Assembly: GCF_001435935.1 (NCBI RefSeq)
Contig: NZ_AZGM01000064.1
Location: 1 to 64,000, forward strand
Direction: 5' to 3'
Length of the DNA: 64,000 nucleotides
From: Limosilactobacillus panis DSM 6035
GTDB lineage: Bacteria > Bacillota > Bacilli > Lactobacillales > Lactobacillaceae
The position numbers and the translations under genes are program-made. Below the pieces are notes generated by a model that was not told the DNA's origin, ran no database searches, and saw only the letters and a list, made by a program, of their open reading frames with translations. Position 1 is the stretch's first letter. Each line of letters opens with the position of its first letter. Positions 17,429-26,328 of the stretch are shown one piece after another.

Positions 17429-18673
17429 ATTAAAAAGTTAGTTATAAGGGTGTTGCTGGTCATAATCAGCTTAAACATCAGCATAGTTAGTGGGATTACC
17501 GGTGTGACGGCTAGCAGTAAGAACCGGGCCTTCTTTGATATGAAGGCCCGGTCCGCTTACGCAATTGACGCCGAAAGTGGCCAGGTCCTATACCAAAAGA
17601 ACGCCACCAAGCGGTACCCGATCGCTTCGGTCACCAAGATTTTGACACTGGCGGTAATCGAACAGGATATTCGTGACCACAAGATGAGCTGGAAGCAGAA
17701 GATCACCATTACGCCAGAGGTTGCTAAGGTCGCTAACGACTGGCACTTCTCAAATGTTCAGCTGAACGCCGGGGAAAAGTACAGTGTTAAGCAGTTGGTT
17801 GATTCGATGATGCTGGTTTCCGCCGATGGGAGTACGGAAGCCTTAGCGTTAGCGAGTGCCGGGAGCACGGCCGCCTTCAATAAGAAGATGCAGCGCGTTG
17901 CTCATGCCGCCGGTGTCTACGATGCCAAGATTTATAACATGATTGGCCTGCCTAATGGTGACTTGGGGAAAAATGCTATTAAGGGAGTCGATAAAAATGC
18001 GGAGAACCTCTTTTCTGCCCGTGACATGGCCCTGATTTCCAAGTACGTGATTGAAAAGTATCCAGAAACGCTCAACATTACCAAGGAAAAATTTGCCGAC
18101 TTTGATGTTAGTGCCGACCACAAAGAGCACATGGTAAACATCAATTCCTTACTACCGCAGAATGGGGCGGCGCCAAAGGATTGGCAGATTGACGGCTTGA
18201 AGACGGGGAACACGGATGTGGCCGGTAAGTGTATTGTTAGTACCGGAACGTATGCTGGCCGGCGGGTCATCGTCGTTGCCCTCCATACTAAGGGCGGCTG
18301 GAATGACCAATCTAAGAACCAAAAGGCCTTTTATGAACAGCTGGCCGCCAGTTACCAGCCCCAAACGCTAACGAGTATCAAGGGATTACCTAAGACCCTG
18401 CGGACACAGCGGGTGGTCCACGCTAAGAAACGTCATTCCACGAAGCTAGCCCTTATTAAGCCAGTGACGGTTTGGCTGCCTAAGAACACAACTTGGGCTC
18501 AGGCAAAGCCGTCCCTTCAAATTGATAAGCAGCACCGTTCAGTGACCGGTAAGCTTCAAGCACCTTTGAAGAAGGGCGAAAAGGTGGGGACAGTTAAACT
18601 TCACCCGGCCGGCTTGCCAACCATGAAGGTTCCGGTTAAGAGTACCCACGCAATTCTAAAGACGTTCTTTTAA
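17429..18673 (+). CDS. dacA: D-alanyl-D-alanine carboxypeptidase (PBP5/DacA family)
   Basis: A secreted serine D,D-carboxypeptidase that trims peptidoglycan pentapeptides. A signal peptide (KKLVIRV, hydrophobic core to about residue 25) leads the peptidase S11 domain with ASVTKI (SxxK), SADG (SxN-type) and KTGNT (KTG), then a PBP5 C-terminal beta domain. The C-terminus lacks a long amphipathic anchor. The start is unusual: GGGAG at 17416-17420 is correctly spaced for ATT at 17429, giving the typical MKK signal start, whereas the nearest standard codon, GTG 17420, overlaps the ribosome binding site. Length, about 414 residues, fits the family. Confidence 0.85.
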   Translation: MKKLVIRVLLVIISLNISIVSGITGVTASSKNRAFFDMKARSAYAIDAESGQVLYQKNATKRYPIASVTKILTLAVIEQDIRDHKMSWKQKITITPEVAKVANDWHFSNVQLNAGEKYSVKQLVDSMMLVSADGSTEALALASAGSTAAFNKKMQRVAHAAGVYDAKIYNMIGLPNGDLGKNAIKGVDKNAENLFSARDMALISKYVIEKYPETLNITKEKFADFDVSADHKEHMVNINSLLPQNGAAPKDWQIDGLKTGNTDVAGKCIVSTGTYAGRRVIVVALHTKGGWNDQSKNQKAFYEQLAASYQPQTLTSIKGLPKTLRTQRVVHAKKRHSTKLALIKPVTVWLPKNTTWAQAKPSLQIDKQHRSVTGKLQAPLKKGEKVGTVKLHPAGLPTMKVPVKSTHAILKTFF

Positions 18674-18681
18674 AAAACAAG

Positions 18682-18833
18682 AGCTAGGAAAAAAGCATCA
18701 GGGTGCGCCTTTGGCTAGTACAGGACGATAGTCGGCACGGCATAGGCGCCGATGATCGTCCATAATCAATGGACTTGCTACGCAACGCTAGACACTGGCT
18801 TATGGTTTTCCGCGATTACTATGTAATATTCGA
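18682..18833 (-). repeat. Family I structured intergenic repeat, copy B
   Basis: Reverse-oriented relative to copies A and C. Read on the minus strand it has CGAATATTACATAGTAATCGCG, a TGTCTAGCG block, GCAAGTCCATTGATTA and CGCACCCTGATGCTTTTT. It lacks about 20 bases present in A and C between the second and third blocks. The inner inverted repeat is GGACGAT (18723-18729) and ATCGTCC (18755-18761), with a nested CGGC/GCCG pair. It fills the gap between convergent dacA and galM, beside a terminator. Confidence 0.75.
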
Positions 18834-18841
18834 AAAATACA

Positions 18842-18882
18842 AAGAGGGTGAGAAAAATTGTAGCTTTTTCTCACCCTCTTTT
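18842..18882. terminator. Bidirectional terminator between dacA and galM
   Basis: AAGAGGGTGAGAAAAA pairs with TTTTTCTCACCCTCTT; both strands end in A/T runs. Confidence 0.85.
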
Positions 18883-18903
18883 AAGTATTTACGAAACATT
18901 AAT

Positions 18904-19941
18904 TTAGTATTCAACGTGCCACTTAATAGTGTAGGCCTTTTCCTCACCAGGGTGAAGGTCGACGTTACCAAATTCAGGATGGTGTGGCGTGTCAGAAAGG
19001 GTTTGGGCTTCCATGGCAATCCCCATGTGTGGCTGGACCTTGCCGTGGTTGTAAACTGTTGGGTCGTCAGAGTTCATGGTGTACATAACCAAACCGTTCC
19101 GGTCAGAGTACAAGGTCATCTTCCGGCCGCTTTCTGGATCTTCAAGGCTAGCAACAGGCTTGTCCAGGCTTGGTTCAACTTCCCAAATGTCGTCAAAACC
19201 ATTTTCCTTCGTTGCGGCCATTGGCTTTAAGGCATCAGATAGCTTAGTAGGTGTACTAAAGTCAAACGGGGTTCCGGCATTGGCAACCTTTTCACCCGTT
19301 GGAATCTTACCATCGTCAACGGCCAAGTGGTTCTTGGAGTTAACGTAGAGTTTTAAATTATCAATCGTCTTTGCAGCAGCGTTTGATAGGTTCCAGTAAG
19401 TGTGGTTGGTTGGGTTGAAGAGGGTGTCGGCATCAGTGGTAGCGCTGAACTTCAGGCTCAGGTTATCGTTATTGTCAAGCGTATAGGTAGCGACAACGTG
19501 CATCTTACCCGGGAAAGTATCCATTTCTGGTGTTAAGGTTAAGCTGAGGGTCAATGAAACGGCATTGTCCGTCAACTTGGTACCGTCAACGTGCCAAACG
19601 TGGTTGTAGAACCCGTTCTTCCCACCGTGGAGGGTGTTCTTTCCTTCGTTTTGCTCAACGTGGTATTCTTTACCATCAATTTTAAATTCACCGTCGCCAA
19701 TCCGGCCGGCAACCCGACCAATCAGACGGTTGGTGCAGAAGCCATTCCCGGTGAATTCATCTAAGTTTTCGGAAGTCAAAACCATATCGGCTTTACCGCC
19801 ATCCTTGGTCGGGACCTTGAAAGATTGCAGTAAACCGGCAAAGTCCAAGATTCCGGCTTGAACGCCGTTGTCATTAGTCAATACATACTTAGTTACAGCT
19901 TGGCCATTAAATTTGCCAAATGGCACTTTAACGATATCCAT
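18904..19941 (-). CDS. galM: Aldose 1-epimerase (galactose mutarotase)
   Basis: A 345-residue cytoplasmic enzyme interconverting alpha and beta anomers of glucose and galactose. Family landmarks are NRLIGRVAGRI near 72, LHGGKNGF near 104 (first catalytic His), NPTNHTYWNL near 178 (second His) and the catalytic Glu in GIAMEAQTLSD near 312. Length is standard. GGAGG lies 10 bp before the ATG. A cre-like site at 19962-19975 suggests CcpA control. No other Leloir pathway gene is adjacent. Confidence 0.93.
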   Translation of the reverse strand: MDIVKVPFGKFNGQAVTKYVLTNDNGVQAGILDFAGLLQSFKVPTKDGGKADMVLTSENLDEFTGNGFCTNRLIGRVAGRIGDGEFKIDGKEYHVEQNEGKNTLHGGKNGFYNHVWHVDGTKLTDNAVSLTLSLTLTPEMDTFPGKMHVVATYTLDNNDNLSLKFSATTDADTLFNPTNHTYWNLSNAAAKTIDNLKLYVNSKNHLAVDDGKIPTGEKVANAGTPFDFSTPTKLSDALKPMAATKENGFDDIWEVEPSLDKPVASLEDPESGRKMTLYSDRNGLVMYTMNSDDPTVYNHGKVQPHMGIAMEAQTLSDTPHHPEFGNVDLHPGEEKAYTIKWHVEY

Positions 19942-19961
19942 AAATTAAATTCCTCCTTGAA

Positions 19962-19975
19962 AGTAAGCGCTTTAT
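19962..19975 (-). promoter_or_regulatory. cre-like site upstream of galM
   Basis: The minus strand reads ATAAAGCGCTTACT, matching the central AAnCGnTnWC core of the CcpA consensus with a palindromic AAGCGCTT centre, 20 bp before the start codon. Confidence 0.6.
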
Positions 19976-20080
19976 GTATACATAATATTCTACCACAGTT
20001 TACAAAGTGATGAACAAATGAAGGAAAGATTGTTTGTTTAATGGTGAAGGGGATAAAATAGTCATAAAGGAGATGGCAAA

Positions 20081-20245
20081 ATGCGGCAGGATTGGTGGCC
20101 ACGTTTCAATAAGAGCTTTCAACGCAATTTCATCGACTTCTTGATGATTTTTGCGGCCGAAGACGAGTTTATTCATAAACACAAACGCAAGAGCAGTATG
20201 ATTGCGGAACAGAAACGTTACGGTGAGAATGGAAAGGGTAAATAG
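20081..20245 (+). CDS. Small basic/aromatic protein of 54 residues, unknown function
   Basis: A short frame with strong translation signals: AAAGGAG (20066-20072) is 8 bp before ATG, and the stop is directly followed by an intrinsic terminator. The product begins MRQDWWPRFNKSFQRNF, has a short central hydrophobic helix (FIDFLMIFAA) and a lysine-rich tail (HKHKRKSS...GKGK). It carries no signal peptide and I recognise no family. It has its own terminator, so it is probably a monocistronic gene. The coding call rests on the ribosome binding site, frame length and terminator. Confidence 0.6.
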   Translation: MRQDWWPRFNKSFQRNFIDFLMIFAAEDEFIHKHKRKSSMIAEQKRYGENGKGK

Positions 20246-20281
20246 AGGCCGGGGAAAATTGCATTCCCCCACCTCTTTTTT
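20244..20281 (+). terminator. Terminator of the 54-residue protein gene
   Basis: GAGG-cc-GGGGAA pairs with TTCCCC-ca-CCTC, followed by six T. Confidence 0.8.
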
Positions 20282-20288
20282 CTGTCTT

Positions 20289-20444
20289 CGAATATTACAC
20301 AGTAATCGCGGAAAACTATAGACTAGCTTCGCGTCGAAGCGTGCTCCTAATGTCTAGCGCCACGAAGCAAGTCATTGATTACGGCCGCGCGCTAACGATC
20401 GGCCAATACTAGCAGGAGGCGCACTCTGATGCTTTTTTCCAGCT
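20289..20444 (+). repeat. Family I structured intergenic repeat, copy C
   Basis: Same orientation as copy A, with blocks CGAATATTACACAGTAATCG, CGCGTCGAAGC, GTCTAGCG, GCAAGTCATTGATTACGG and GCGCACTCTGATGCTTTTTT. The inner inverted repeat here is GGCCG (20383-20387) and CGGCC (20400-20404) where A and B have GGACG and CGTCC, a compensatory change. It runs from the terminator of the small gene exactly to the stop codon of the convergent DUF2252 gene. Confidence 0.75.
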
Positions 20445-21830
20445 TTACCCTTTTTCAACAGCCTTTTTGAAGGCGGTATAGTCGGCAGTCACCTGGTCGA
20501 CATAGCGTAGTGACCAGTCGGCGAGACCCTTATCCAAGACCTTTTGATGTTTGAGGTAACCCCGGATCATTGGTGAAGTCGGGCTCTCAGTGTGGGCCAT
20601 TGCCAAGAGAAGGGCACATACCTGACAGTACAGTTGGAAGCTGTCAAAGTCGAGCTTGTTAACCTTGATGGATCCCTTCATGTCACGGAACTGACGGACG
20701 TAGTAGCTCCGTCCGCCAAAGCGTGTGCTGGCCAAGAAAGGGTCGGAGCTTGACTGAAGAACCCGCTGGGCGGTCACAATCCGGCGCCCCGCCTGAATCC
20801 CATTTTGGATGGCCTGTTGGACCTGGAGATTAAGCAGGTTGTAACGTAAAGGTAGGGTTTCCTTGACTTGGAGGACAAGGTGGCTACCATCAATTCCCGT
20901 CAGTAGGATCAAGTAACACCGGGTCCCAAAGCTACCGACACCGACGCTGTAGCGGATAATGTCCGAAATGTGGAAGTTGGCGAGGAGGACACGGACGTCC
21001 TCTCTGGCGTTTTGCCGGTAGAATTTATATCCAGCAACAACCTGCTGGTAGAGGATGGGCCCCAGGTGTTTAGCGTGGGGTGGGTTGTCCTTAAAGACCA
21101 GGTTACCCCGCTCATCCGCTGTCCCCATCTTTTGGATGATTTCCTCGGAGTTACTGTGCTGGCTCTTCTTCATGATTTTTTGCAGGTGGTAGTTCATCTG
21201 GACATTACCATCCCCAACGAATCGATTGTCCGAATCATGTCATTGATCTCAAAGGAAAAGTAGAAGACGTCAGAAAGCGTCATCCGGTTAGCGCGCTTGA
21301 TGGCGTGGCGGTAGGTTTTGGTGGTTAGTTGGAGCAGGTCGTACAAGTTCTCTTTGGCAAAGCCGTTCTCCTCGCCCGCTAGCTCAGCGCTGACTAGCAG
21401 CCGCTTTAGGTCACTTTCCCAGTTACCAATCCGGGCTTCATCAAAGTCGTTAAGCCCAAATAACAGTTGCCGTTCGGGGGAAGCGTAGAAGCCAAAGTTA
21501 TTGACGTGCGCGTCCCCACTGATGACGATGGGGATATTGCTTTGGGCCTGCTTTTTGAGGTCCTGCTCCATCAGTTCGGCTGTTCCCCGGAAAAATGAGA
21601 AGCGGCTGGCCAACATCCGCTTGTGGCGCAGGGGGAGAAGTTCGGGAATCATCTTGGACTCGGTTAGTCCGATGGCGGCAACGGGATCACGGTCAACCGG
21701 TGTGAAAGTTGCCAGTTGTGAACTCGGAATTGCTGCTTGCTGTTGCTTTCCCCCCTTCCACCAGTTCGTGTTTGCTTTGGGGAATTTGTAATCGCTTCAA
21801 GTCAAAAATATCAAGCTGTGAATTGATCAT
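20445..21830 (-). pseudogene. DUF2252 family protein with two frameshifts
   Basis: Three frame segments on the minus strand make one DUF2252 protein of about 461 residues, a normal family length. The first 26 codons (MINSQLDIFDLKR start, AAAGGA ribosome site) go out of frame at the six-base C run 21750-21755; removing one base continues as KQQQAAIPSSQLATF. The second break is at the four-base C run 21212-21215, where one added base joins DMIRTIDSLG to DGNVQMNYHL. The core shows FFRGTAELM, ISGDAHVNNFG and LNDFDEARIGNWESDLKRL, the kinase-like motifs of the family. Function is unknown. The gene is either a real pseudogene or carries two homopolymer sequencing errors. Confidence 0.75.
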
Positions 21831-21961
21831 GGTGAGCTTCCTTTCCGGTCACAGTTTTAATAAACCTATTTTAGTATTTTCTTTAAGTTTAGGGAACAAT
21901 GTTTGTCATCAAAAGGTCAATCTGTCACAATGAAAGTGAATATAGTGAAGGAGGGGTTTAA

Positions 21962-23512
21962 GTGATTATCGCAGTTGATAGCTCTTTTGCTCAACACCTG
22001 CATGTTAACCCGCATGAAGTTGCTGAACAGGATTTAAATGATGCCCAAGCCTGGTCGGTACACTTCATTGATGACTTTATGGTCATAATGAATAACCAGC
22101 TCGCCGTGCCAGTAATTGTCCGCCACCCGCAGCGCTTTAACGACTCCCGGTCGTTTATCACCGCCTTCAAACGTGAATTTCTACGTCTGATGGAGGCTGC
22201 CAGCCTGCCCCACGCCAAGATTCGTTTGATTCGTGATGGTCAGTTGCCCACGGTCCGGTTTACATATTTAAAGACGCCCGCCATCGCGCGACAGCTCAAG
22301 AAGTGTGAGGAAATGCTCACGGGAACGGGGGCCTTGATCGACTGGGATGAACAACCTAACAATACGGAGATTGCACTCCAACTGGCGGATAAACTCCGGG
22401 TAATAGATCCCGAGCTGGAGGATACAATTCCCGTTATGGACATGTTTGAGAAGTATTCCCTCGATAGTTTTCACCTACCGGCCCACCCGACCTTTAATGA
22501 ACAAAATCGTCGCTATCTTTACCATGATGAATCACTAGTTGACATTACCAGTGCTGTCGCCGTGAGCCAGCTTTTCCTGACGGATTACCAAAAGTACCTG
22601 GGAGAACGGCAAAAAAATGACCAGGTGATCGACCGGGACAAGGACATCGCAACGGAATACTGTTCCTACTGTGAGGCCCGGGGCCTTTCACCGTTGGATG
22701 ATCTGACCCTACCGTATTACTACCTCCTCCACTATGAGGAAATCACGGAGGGAAACATCTCTGATGCGGAAGCCAAGGCAATTGTAGCGGCCCTCAATGA
22801 TTTTGGTCACTTTATGCACTACCAGTACTTTTTTACTGATGAGGACTTTGATAACTTTATCCAGGCGGCCGGCCAGGGTCTGGAGGATCGGCACTCACCA
22901 CAGTACCTGTTCCGCCTCCAGCAGCTTTTACATAATATGCAGGAGGAATTGACCCGGCAACGGCAGAACCTGGGGCGCTCACGGTCGATGGTCAAAAAGC
23001 GGTTAAAAGTACGGGCAGTTTTGAAAGGTTACCGACCAACCATGTGGCGGGAATTTGAGGTCGGTGGGGACACCCGGCTTGATAAACTCTGCTTTCAAGT
23101 TCTTGCCAGCTTTGGGGCCACCGGAGACCACCTCTTCGAACTTCATGTTGGGAAAAACGTTTATCAACTGCCAGTCCTTAACCGGGGCAAGCAAACCGGG
23201 GAAGCATTGACGGCCCACTGGTTAGGAGAATTTAACCCGGGGGATGAATTTCTCCTGGAATATGATTTTGGGGATTCGTGGGTATTTACCATTACAATTG
23301 AAAAGGTGACTACCACACGTCCTCTGCAGAATACCCGTCACGCTTACCTATTAGATGGCTATGGTAGCGGCATTATTGAGAACATTGGAGGAACAGCGGG
23401 CTTAATGCAGGCGGCTGAGGATGACCCAACAATCAATCATGAGATTGATCTCAAGGCAAAGCAGAACCAGTGGGGCGGGCAGATTGCCTGTCTCCAGCAC
23501 CGCTATGAATAA
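21962..23512 (+). CDS. pRiA4b ORF-3-like domain protein, unknown function
   Basis: A 516-residue cytoplasmic protein. The C-terminal part (about 345-510) matches the plasmid pRiA4b ORF-3-like family: VRAVLKGYRPTMWREFEV, then LFELHVGK, LLEYDFGDSW and YGSGIIENIGG, including the conserved YDFGDSW block. The N-terminal 330 residues have no family I recognise; they include two Cys (CSYC near 234) and many acidic and aromatic residues. The start is GTG with AAGGAGG 7 bp upstream. It is divergent from the DUF2252 gene. No partner gene is evident. Confidence 0.7.
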   Translation: MIIAVDSSFAQHLHVNPHEVAEQDLNDAQAWSVHFIDDFMVIMNNQLAVPVIVRHPQRFNDSRSFITAFKREFLRLMEAASLPHAKIRLIRDGQLPTVRFTYLKTPAIARQLKKCEEMLTGTGALIDWDEQPNNTEIALQLADKLRVIDPELEDTIPVMDMFEKYSLDSFHLPAHPTFNEQNRRYLYHDESLVDITSAVAVSQLFLTDYQKYLGERQKNDQVIDRDKDIATEYCSYCEARGLSPLDDLTLPYYYLLHYEEITEGNISDAEAKAIVAALNDFGHFMHYQYFFTDEDFDNFIQAAGQGLEDRHSPQYLFRLQQLLHNMQEELTRQRQNLGRSRSMVKKRLKVRAVLKGYRPTMWREFEVGGDTRLDKLCFQVLASFGATGDHLFELHVGKNVYQLPVLNRGKQTGEALTAHWLGEFNPGDEFLLEYDFGDSWVFTITIEKVTTTRPLQNTRHAYLLDGYGSGIIENIGGTAGLMQAAEDDPTINHEIDLKAKQNQWGGQIACLQHRYE

Positions 23513-23582
23513 GGTGATGTTATTCACAAATTCCGGCTTAGCGTTACAATAGGAAATAAAATCAGGAAAGCGAGGACTTAAG

Positions 23583-24629
23583 ATGTCAGGTGAAAGTGAA
23601 AACATTCCAGAAACAATGCGAGCATGGGCGGTTACTACTCCAGGACCAATTGATGGGGAAAAGGCACCCATTAAACTGGTCGAAAAGCCAGTACCCCAGC
23701 CGCAGCGGGGCGAAGTACTTGTCAAGGTTCTGACCTGTGGAGTTTGTCACACTGACCTGCACGTAACGGAGGGTGACCTGCCAGTCCACCACGAACATGT
23801 TACCCCCGGTCACGAAATTGTCGGTAAGGTGTTTGCCCAGGGCCCCGAAACACAGCGCTTCAAGCTGGGTGAACGGATTGGAATTCCGTGGTTCCGTCAC
23901 GCCTGTGGGGTATGCAAATTCTGCCGATCCGGTCATGAAAACCTCTGTCCCCACTCAATCTATACGGGTTGGGACCACGATGGTGGCTACGCCGAATATG
24001 TTACTGTCCCTGAAGGATTTGCATACCGGATTCCCGACCGCTTTGACGATCTGACGGCGGCACCCCTGCTGTGTGCCGGCATTATCGGTTACCGGGCATT
24101 TGAGCGAGCTAATGTCCCCGCCGGTGGTCGTCTCGGTCTGTACGGCTTTGGTGGTTCAGCTCACATTACCGCCCAAATTGCCTTAGCCCAAGGGATTGAA
24201 GTACACGTCTTTACTCGGGGAAAGGATGCTCAGAAATTTGCCCTCCAGTTGGGGTGCGCTTCTGCTCAGGGCGCTTACGACCCATCGCCCGTACCGTTGG
24301 ACTCTTCTATTATGTTCGCCCCGGTTGGTGACATGGTCCTGCCAGCCTTAAAGAGCCTGACTCCAGGGGGAACTCTGGCCCTGGCCGGAATTCACATGTC
24401 GGATATCCCAACCATGAACTACCAGGACGATATTTTCCACGAAAAGGTCCTAACCAGCGTTGAGAGTAATACCCGTCGTGATGGTGAAGAGTTTTTGACC
24501 CTTGCAGACCGGCTCAAGATTGAACCGGCCGTTACTGAATACCCGTTTGAAAAGGCGGATATGGCCCTCCGTCACGTCAAGGGTGGTAATATTAAGGGTG
24601 CGTGTGTCCTGCGGATTAATAAGGACTGA
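23583..24629 (+). CDS. Zinc-dependent alcohol dehydrogenase (MDR superfamily)
   Basis: A 348-residue medium-chain dehydrogenase. Catalytic zinc ligands are Cys in CGVCHTD (near 52), His-Glu in GHE (near 79) and a later Cys; the structural zinc site is the four-Cys lobe [15 protein letters not shown]. The nucleotide fold has GFGGSAH near 192, a variant of GxGxxG. It would oxidise or reduce alcohols and aldehydes with NAD(P)(H). The start ATG has a ribosome site AAAGCGAGG upstream. It precedes the cyclophilin gene by 28 bp in the same direction. Confidence 0.9.
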   Translation: MSGESENIPETMRAWAVTTPGPIDGEKAPIKLVEKPVPQPQRGEVLVKVLTCGVCHTDLHVTEGDLPVHHEHVTPGHEIVGKVFAQGPETQRFKLGERIGIPWFRHACGVCKFCRSGHENLCPHSIYTGWDHDGGYAEYVTVPEGFAYRIPDRFDDLTAAPLLCAGIIGYRAFERANVPAGGRLGLYGFGGSAHITAQIALAQGIEVHVFTRGKDAQKFALQLGCASAQGAYDPSPVPLDSSIMFAPVGDMVLPALKSLTPGGTLALAGIHMSDIPTMNYQDDIFHEKVLTSVESNTRRDGEEFLTLADRLKIEPAVTEYPFEKADMALRHVKGGNIKGACVLRINKD

Positions 24630-24657
24630 TAAAGGCAATAAGAAATGAGGAAATGTT

Positions 24658-25245
24658 ATGAACTATCCACAGTTAAACTTAGACCAGATAACTGGTCCAA
24701 AGGCAACCATCAAGATTAACCAGGGTGAGATCAAGGTCCAACTTTTCCCAAAGCAAGCTCCCAAGACAGTTGAAAACTTCACTAAGCTGGCTGAAAAGGG
24801 CTACTACGACGGGGTCATCTTCCACCGGGTTATCCCCGACTTCATGATCCAGGGCGGTGACCCGACTGGAACTGGCCGGGGTGGCGAAAGCATTTACGGC
24901 CGGGCGTTTGAAGATGAGTTCTCAACGGAACTCTTTAACTTTAACGGGGCCCTTTCGATGGCTAATGCGGGTCCCAACACGAATGGCAGCCAGTTCTTTA
25001 TCGTTTCGGCAACCCGGGTGCCAAAAAACATGCTGGATGAAATGAAGGCGGTCGGTTACCCCCAAGAGGTGATTGACAATTACAAGGAGAACGGTGGAAC
25101 ACCGTGGCTTGACCACCGTCACACCGTCTTTGGCCAGGTGATTTCCGGGATGGATGTTGTCCAAAAGATCAGTAAGGTTGCCCGTGATCAGATGGACAAG
25201 CCAAAAGACGACGTGGTAATGGAAAAGGTTACGATTGAAAAGTAA
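24658..25245 (+). CDS. ppiB: Cyclophilin-type peptidyl-prolyl cis-trans isomerase
   Basis: A 195-residue cytoplasmic cyclophilin accelerating proline isomerisation. Family blocks are [15 protein letters not shown] (catalytic Arg, near 62), NTNGSQFFI near 110 and the [10 protein letters not shown] region near 154. There is no signal peptide. AAATG-type spacing and a weak GAGGAAA ribosome site precede the ATG. A terminator lies just after it. Confidence 0.92.
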   Translation: MNYPQLNLDQITGPKATIKINQGEIKVQLFPKQAPKTVENFTKLAEKGYYDGVIFHRVIPDFMIQGGDPTGTGRGGESIYGRAFEDEFSTELFNFNGALSMANAGPNTNGSQFFIVSATRVPKNMLDEMKAVGYPQEVIDNYKENGGTPWLDHRHTVFGQVISGMDVVQKISKVARDQMDKPKDDVVMEKVTIEK

Positions 25246-25264
25246 TATAAAAAGCAACCAGAAC

Positions 25265-25307
25265 AAAAAAGCCGTTGGCGCTCAATCTTGAACGTCAGCG
25301 GCTTTTT
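25265..25307. terminator. Bidirectional terminator between ppiB and the LysR pseudogene
   Basis: AAAAAGCCGTTGGCG pairs with CGTCAGCGGCTTTTT (G-U pairs allowed), with T-runs on both strands. Confidence 0.8.
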
Positions 25308-25313
25308 AAATAT

Positions 25314-26195
25314 TTACTTACCCTGCTTCACCAGCAGCTGCCAGAGCTTCTCTTCATTACTTGATAAAAGCGTGGTTTCCCGCCGGGCCAGGGATAAGCG
25401 AAAGTGGGGCTGGTCATCATCAGTAATATCTAAGGTGGTCACCTGATCGGCCGGTGAAATTGCCAGGCTGGTCAAAAAGGAAATACCGAGGTTTTCTGCC
25501 ACCATTGCCTTAATGACGTGGATGTCGGGGGTCCGGAACAGGACGTGGGGACGGAAGTGGGCGCCGTGGCACATCTGCTTGAAGGCCTGCTCATGGAAAA
25601 ACTCACTACCAGGGATAATGAACTGTTCGTCTTTAAGCTCGCGGAAGGTTACCGCTGTCTTGTTCGCCAGGGGATGGTCCTTACTAACGATCACCTTGAA
25701 GGGGTAGTGGGCAAACTCCTCCGTTTTTAGGCAGGGCTGGTCAAGTGACTCGAGTGAACCGAGGAGGGCAATGTCGAGTTGGCCATGCTAAAGCATCTTT
25801 AGCAGCTCCCGTGACCCGTGCTCGAAGGTGTCGAGAAGGGGCATCAAATTGGCCCGCATCAGCATGGGCGTCAGCGGTGGAAAGTAATAGTTACCAATGA
25901 TTGGCGGCAAGCCAAAGCGAATCCGGGTGGACTTAGTCCGGTCAATTTCCTGGCGGGCAATGGTGAGCTCGTTCAGGATGACATTGACATGGTTGGCAAA
26001 CTGCTGGCCCGCCGGGGTAACGTGGAGTTCCTTGTGGGCATGGTCCCGGATAAAGAAGGTCGTCGCAAAGTCACTTTCCAGGCGTTTAATCGACATCGTG
26101 ATTGTGGGCTGGCTGACTTTAAAATCAGCCGCAACTTTCGAAAAATTTTTCTCCTGAATTAATTTTTGATAATATTCTAAATCTTTGATCTTCAT
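25314..26195 (-). pseudogene. mleR: LysR-type regulator (MleR-like) interrupted by an amber codon
   Basis: A 294-codon LysR-family frame with an in-frame TAG at 25788-25790 (codon 136). The first part has the HTH (FKVSQPTITMSIKRLE) and the start of the effector domain (RFGLPPIIGNYYF). After TAG the same frame continues as HGQLDIALLGSLESL, aligning with LQEGKIDIAVLGS in the intact paralogue at 49461, which suggests a CAG (Gln) to TAG change. The start is the ATG of MKIKDL. Its divergent position next to malolactic enzyme is the usual place of mleR, so loss of malate-responsive activation is likely unless the stop is suppressed. Confidence 0.8.
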
Positions 26196-26262
26196 AATTG
26201 ATTCCTTCTGTATCAGTGATAGCAATCGGGTATATTAATTATATTTATAGCATAGCATAAAT

Positions 26263-26292
26263 TTGACTATAATTTTACGGGCCGACTATGAT
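26263..26292 (+). promoter_or_regulatory. mleS promoter
   Basis: TTGACT (26263-26268), an 18-bp spacer and TATGAT (26287-26292), 36 bp before the start. The AT-rich DNA between it and the LysR start is where a LysR activator would bind. Confidence 0.6.
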
Positions 26293-26328
26293 AGGGACAA
26301 TCATTAAGCAAAGGAAAGTGACTAAGTG

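Noticed and set aside
20445-21652. Two independent unknown proteins on the minus strand
   Set aside because: Both belong to one DUF2252 protein; the N-terminal piece is a third segment starting at 21830.
25314-26225. Two short regulators
   Set aside because: One LysR frame with an internal TAG; the second part lacks a start signal and HTH.
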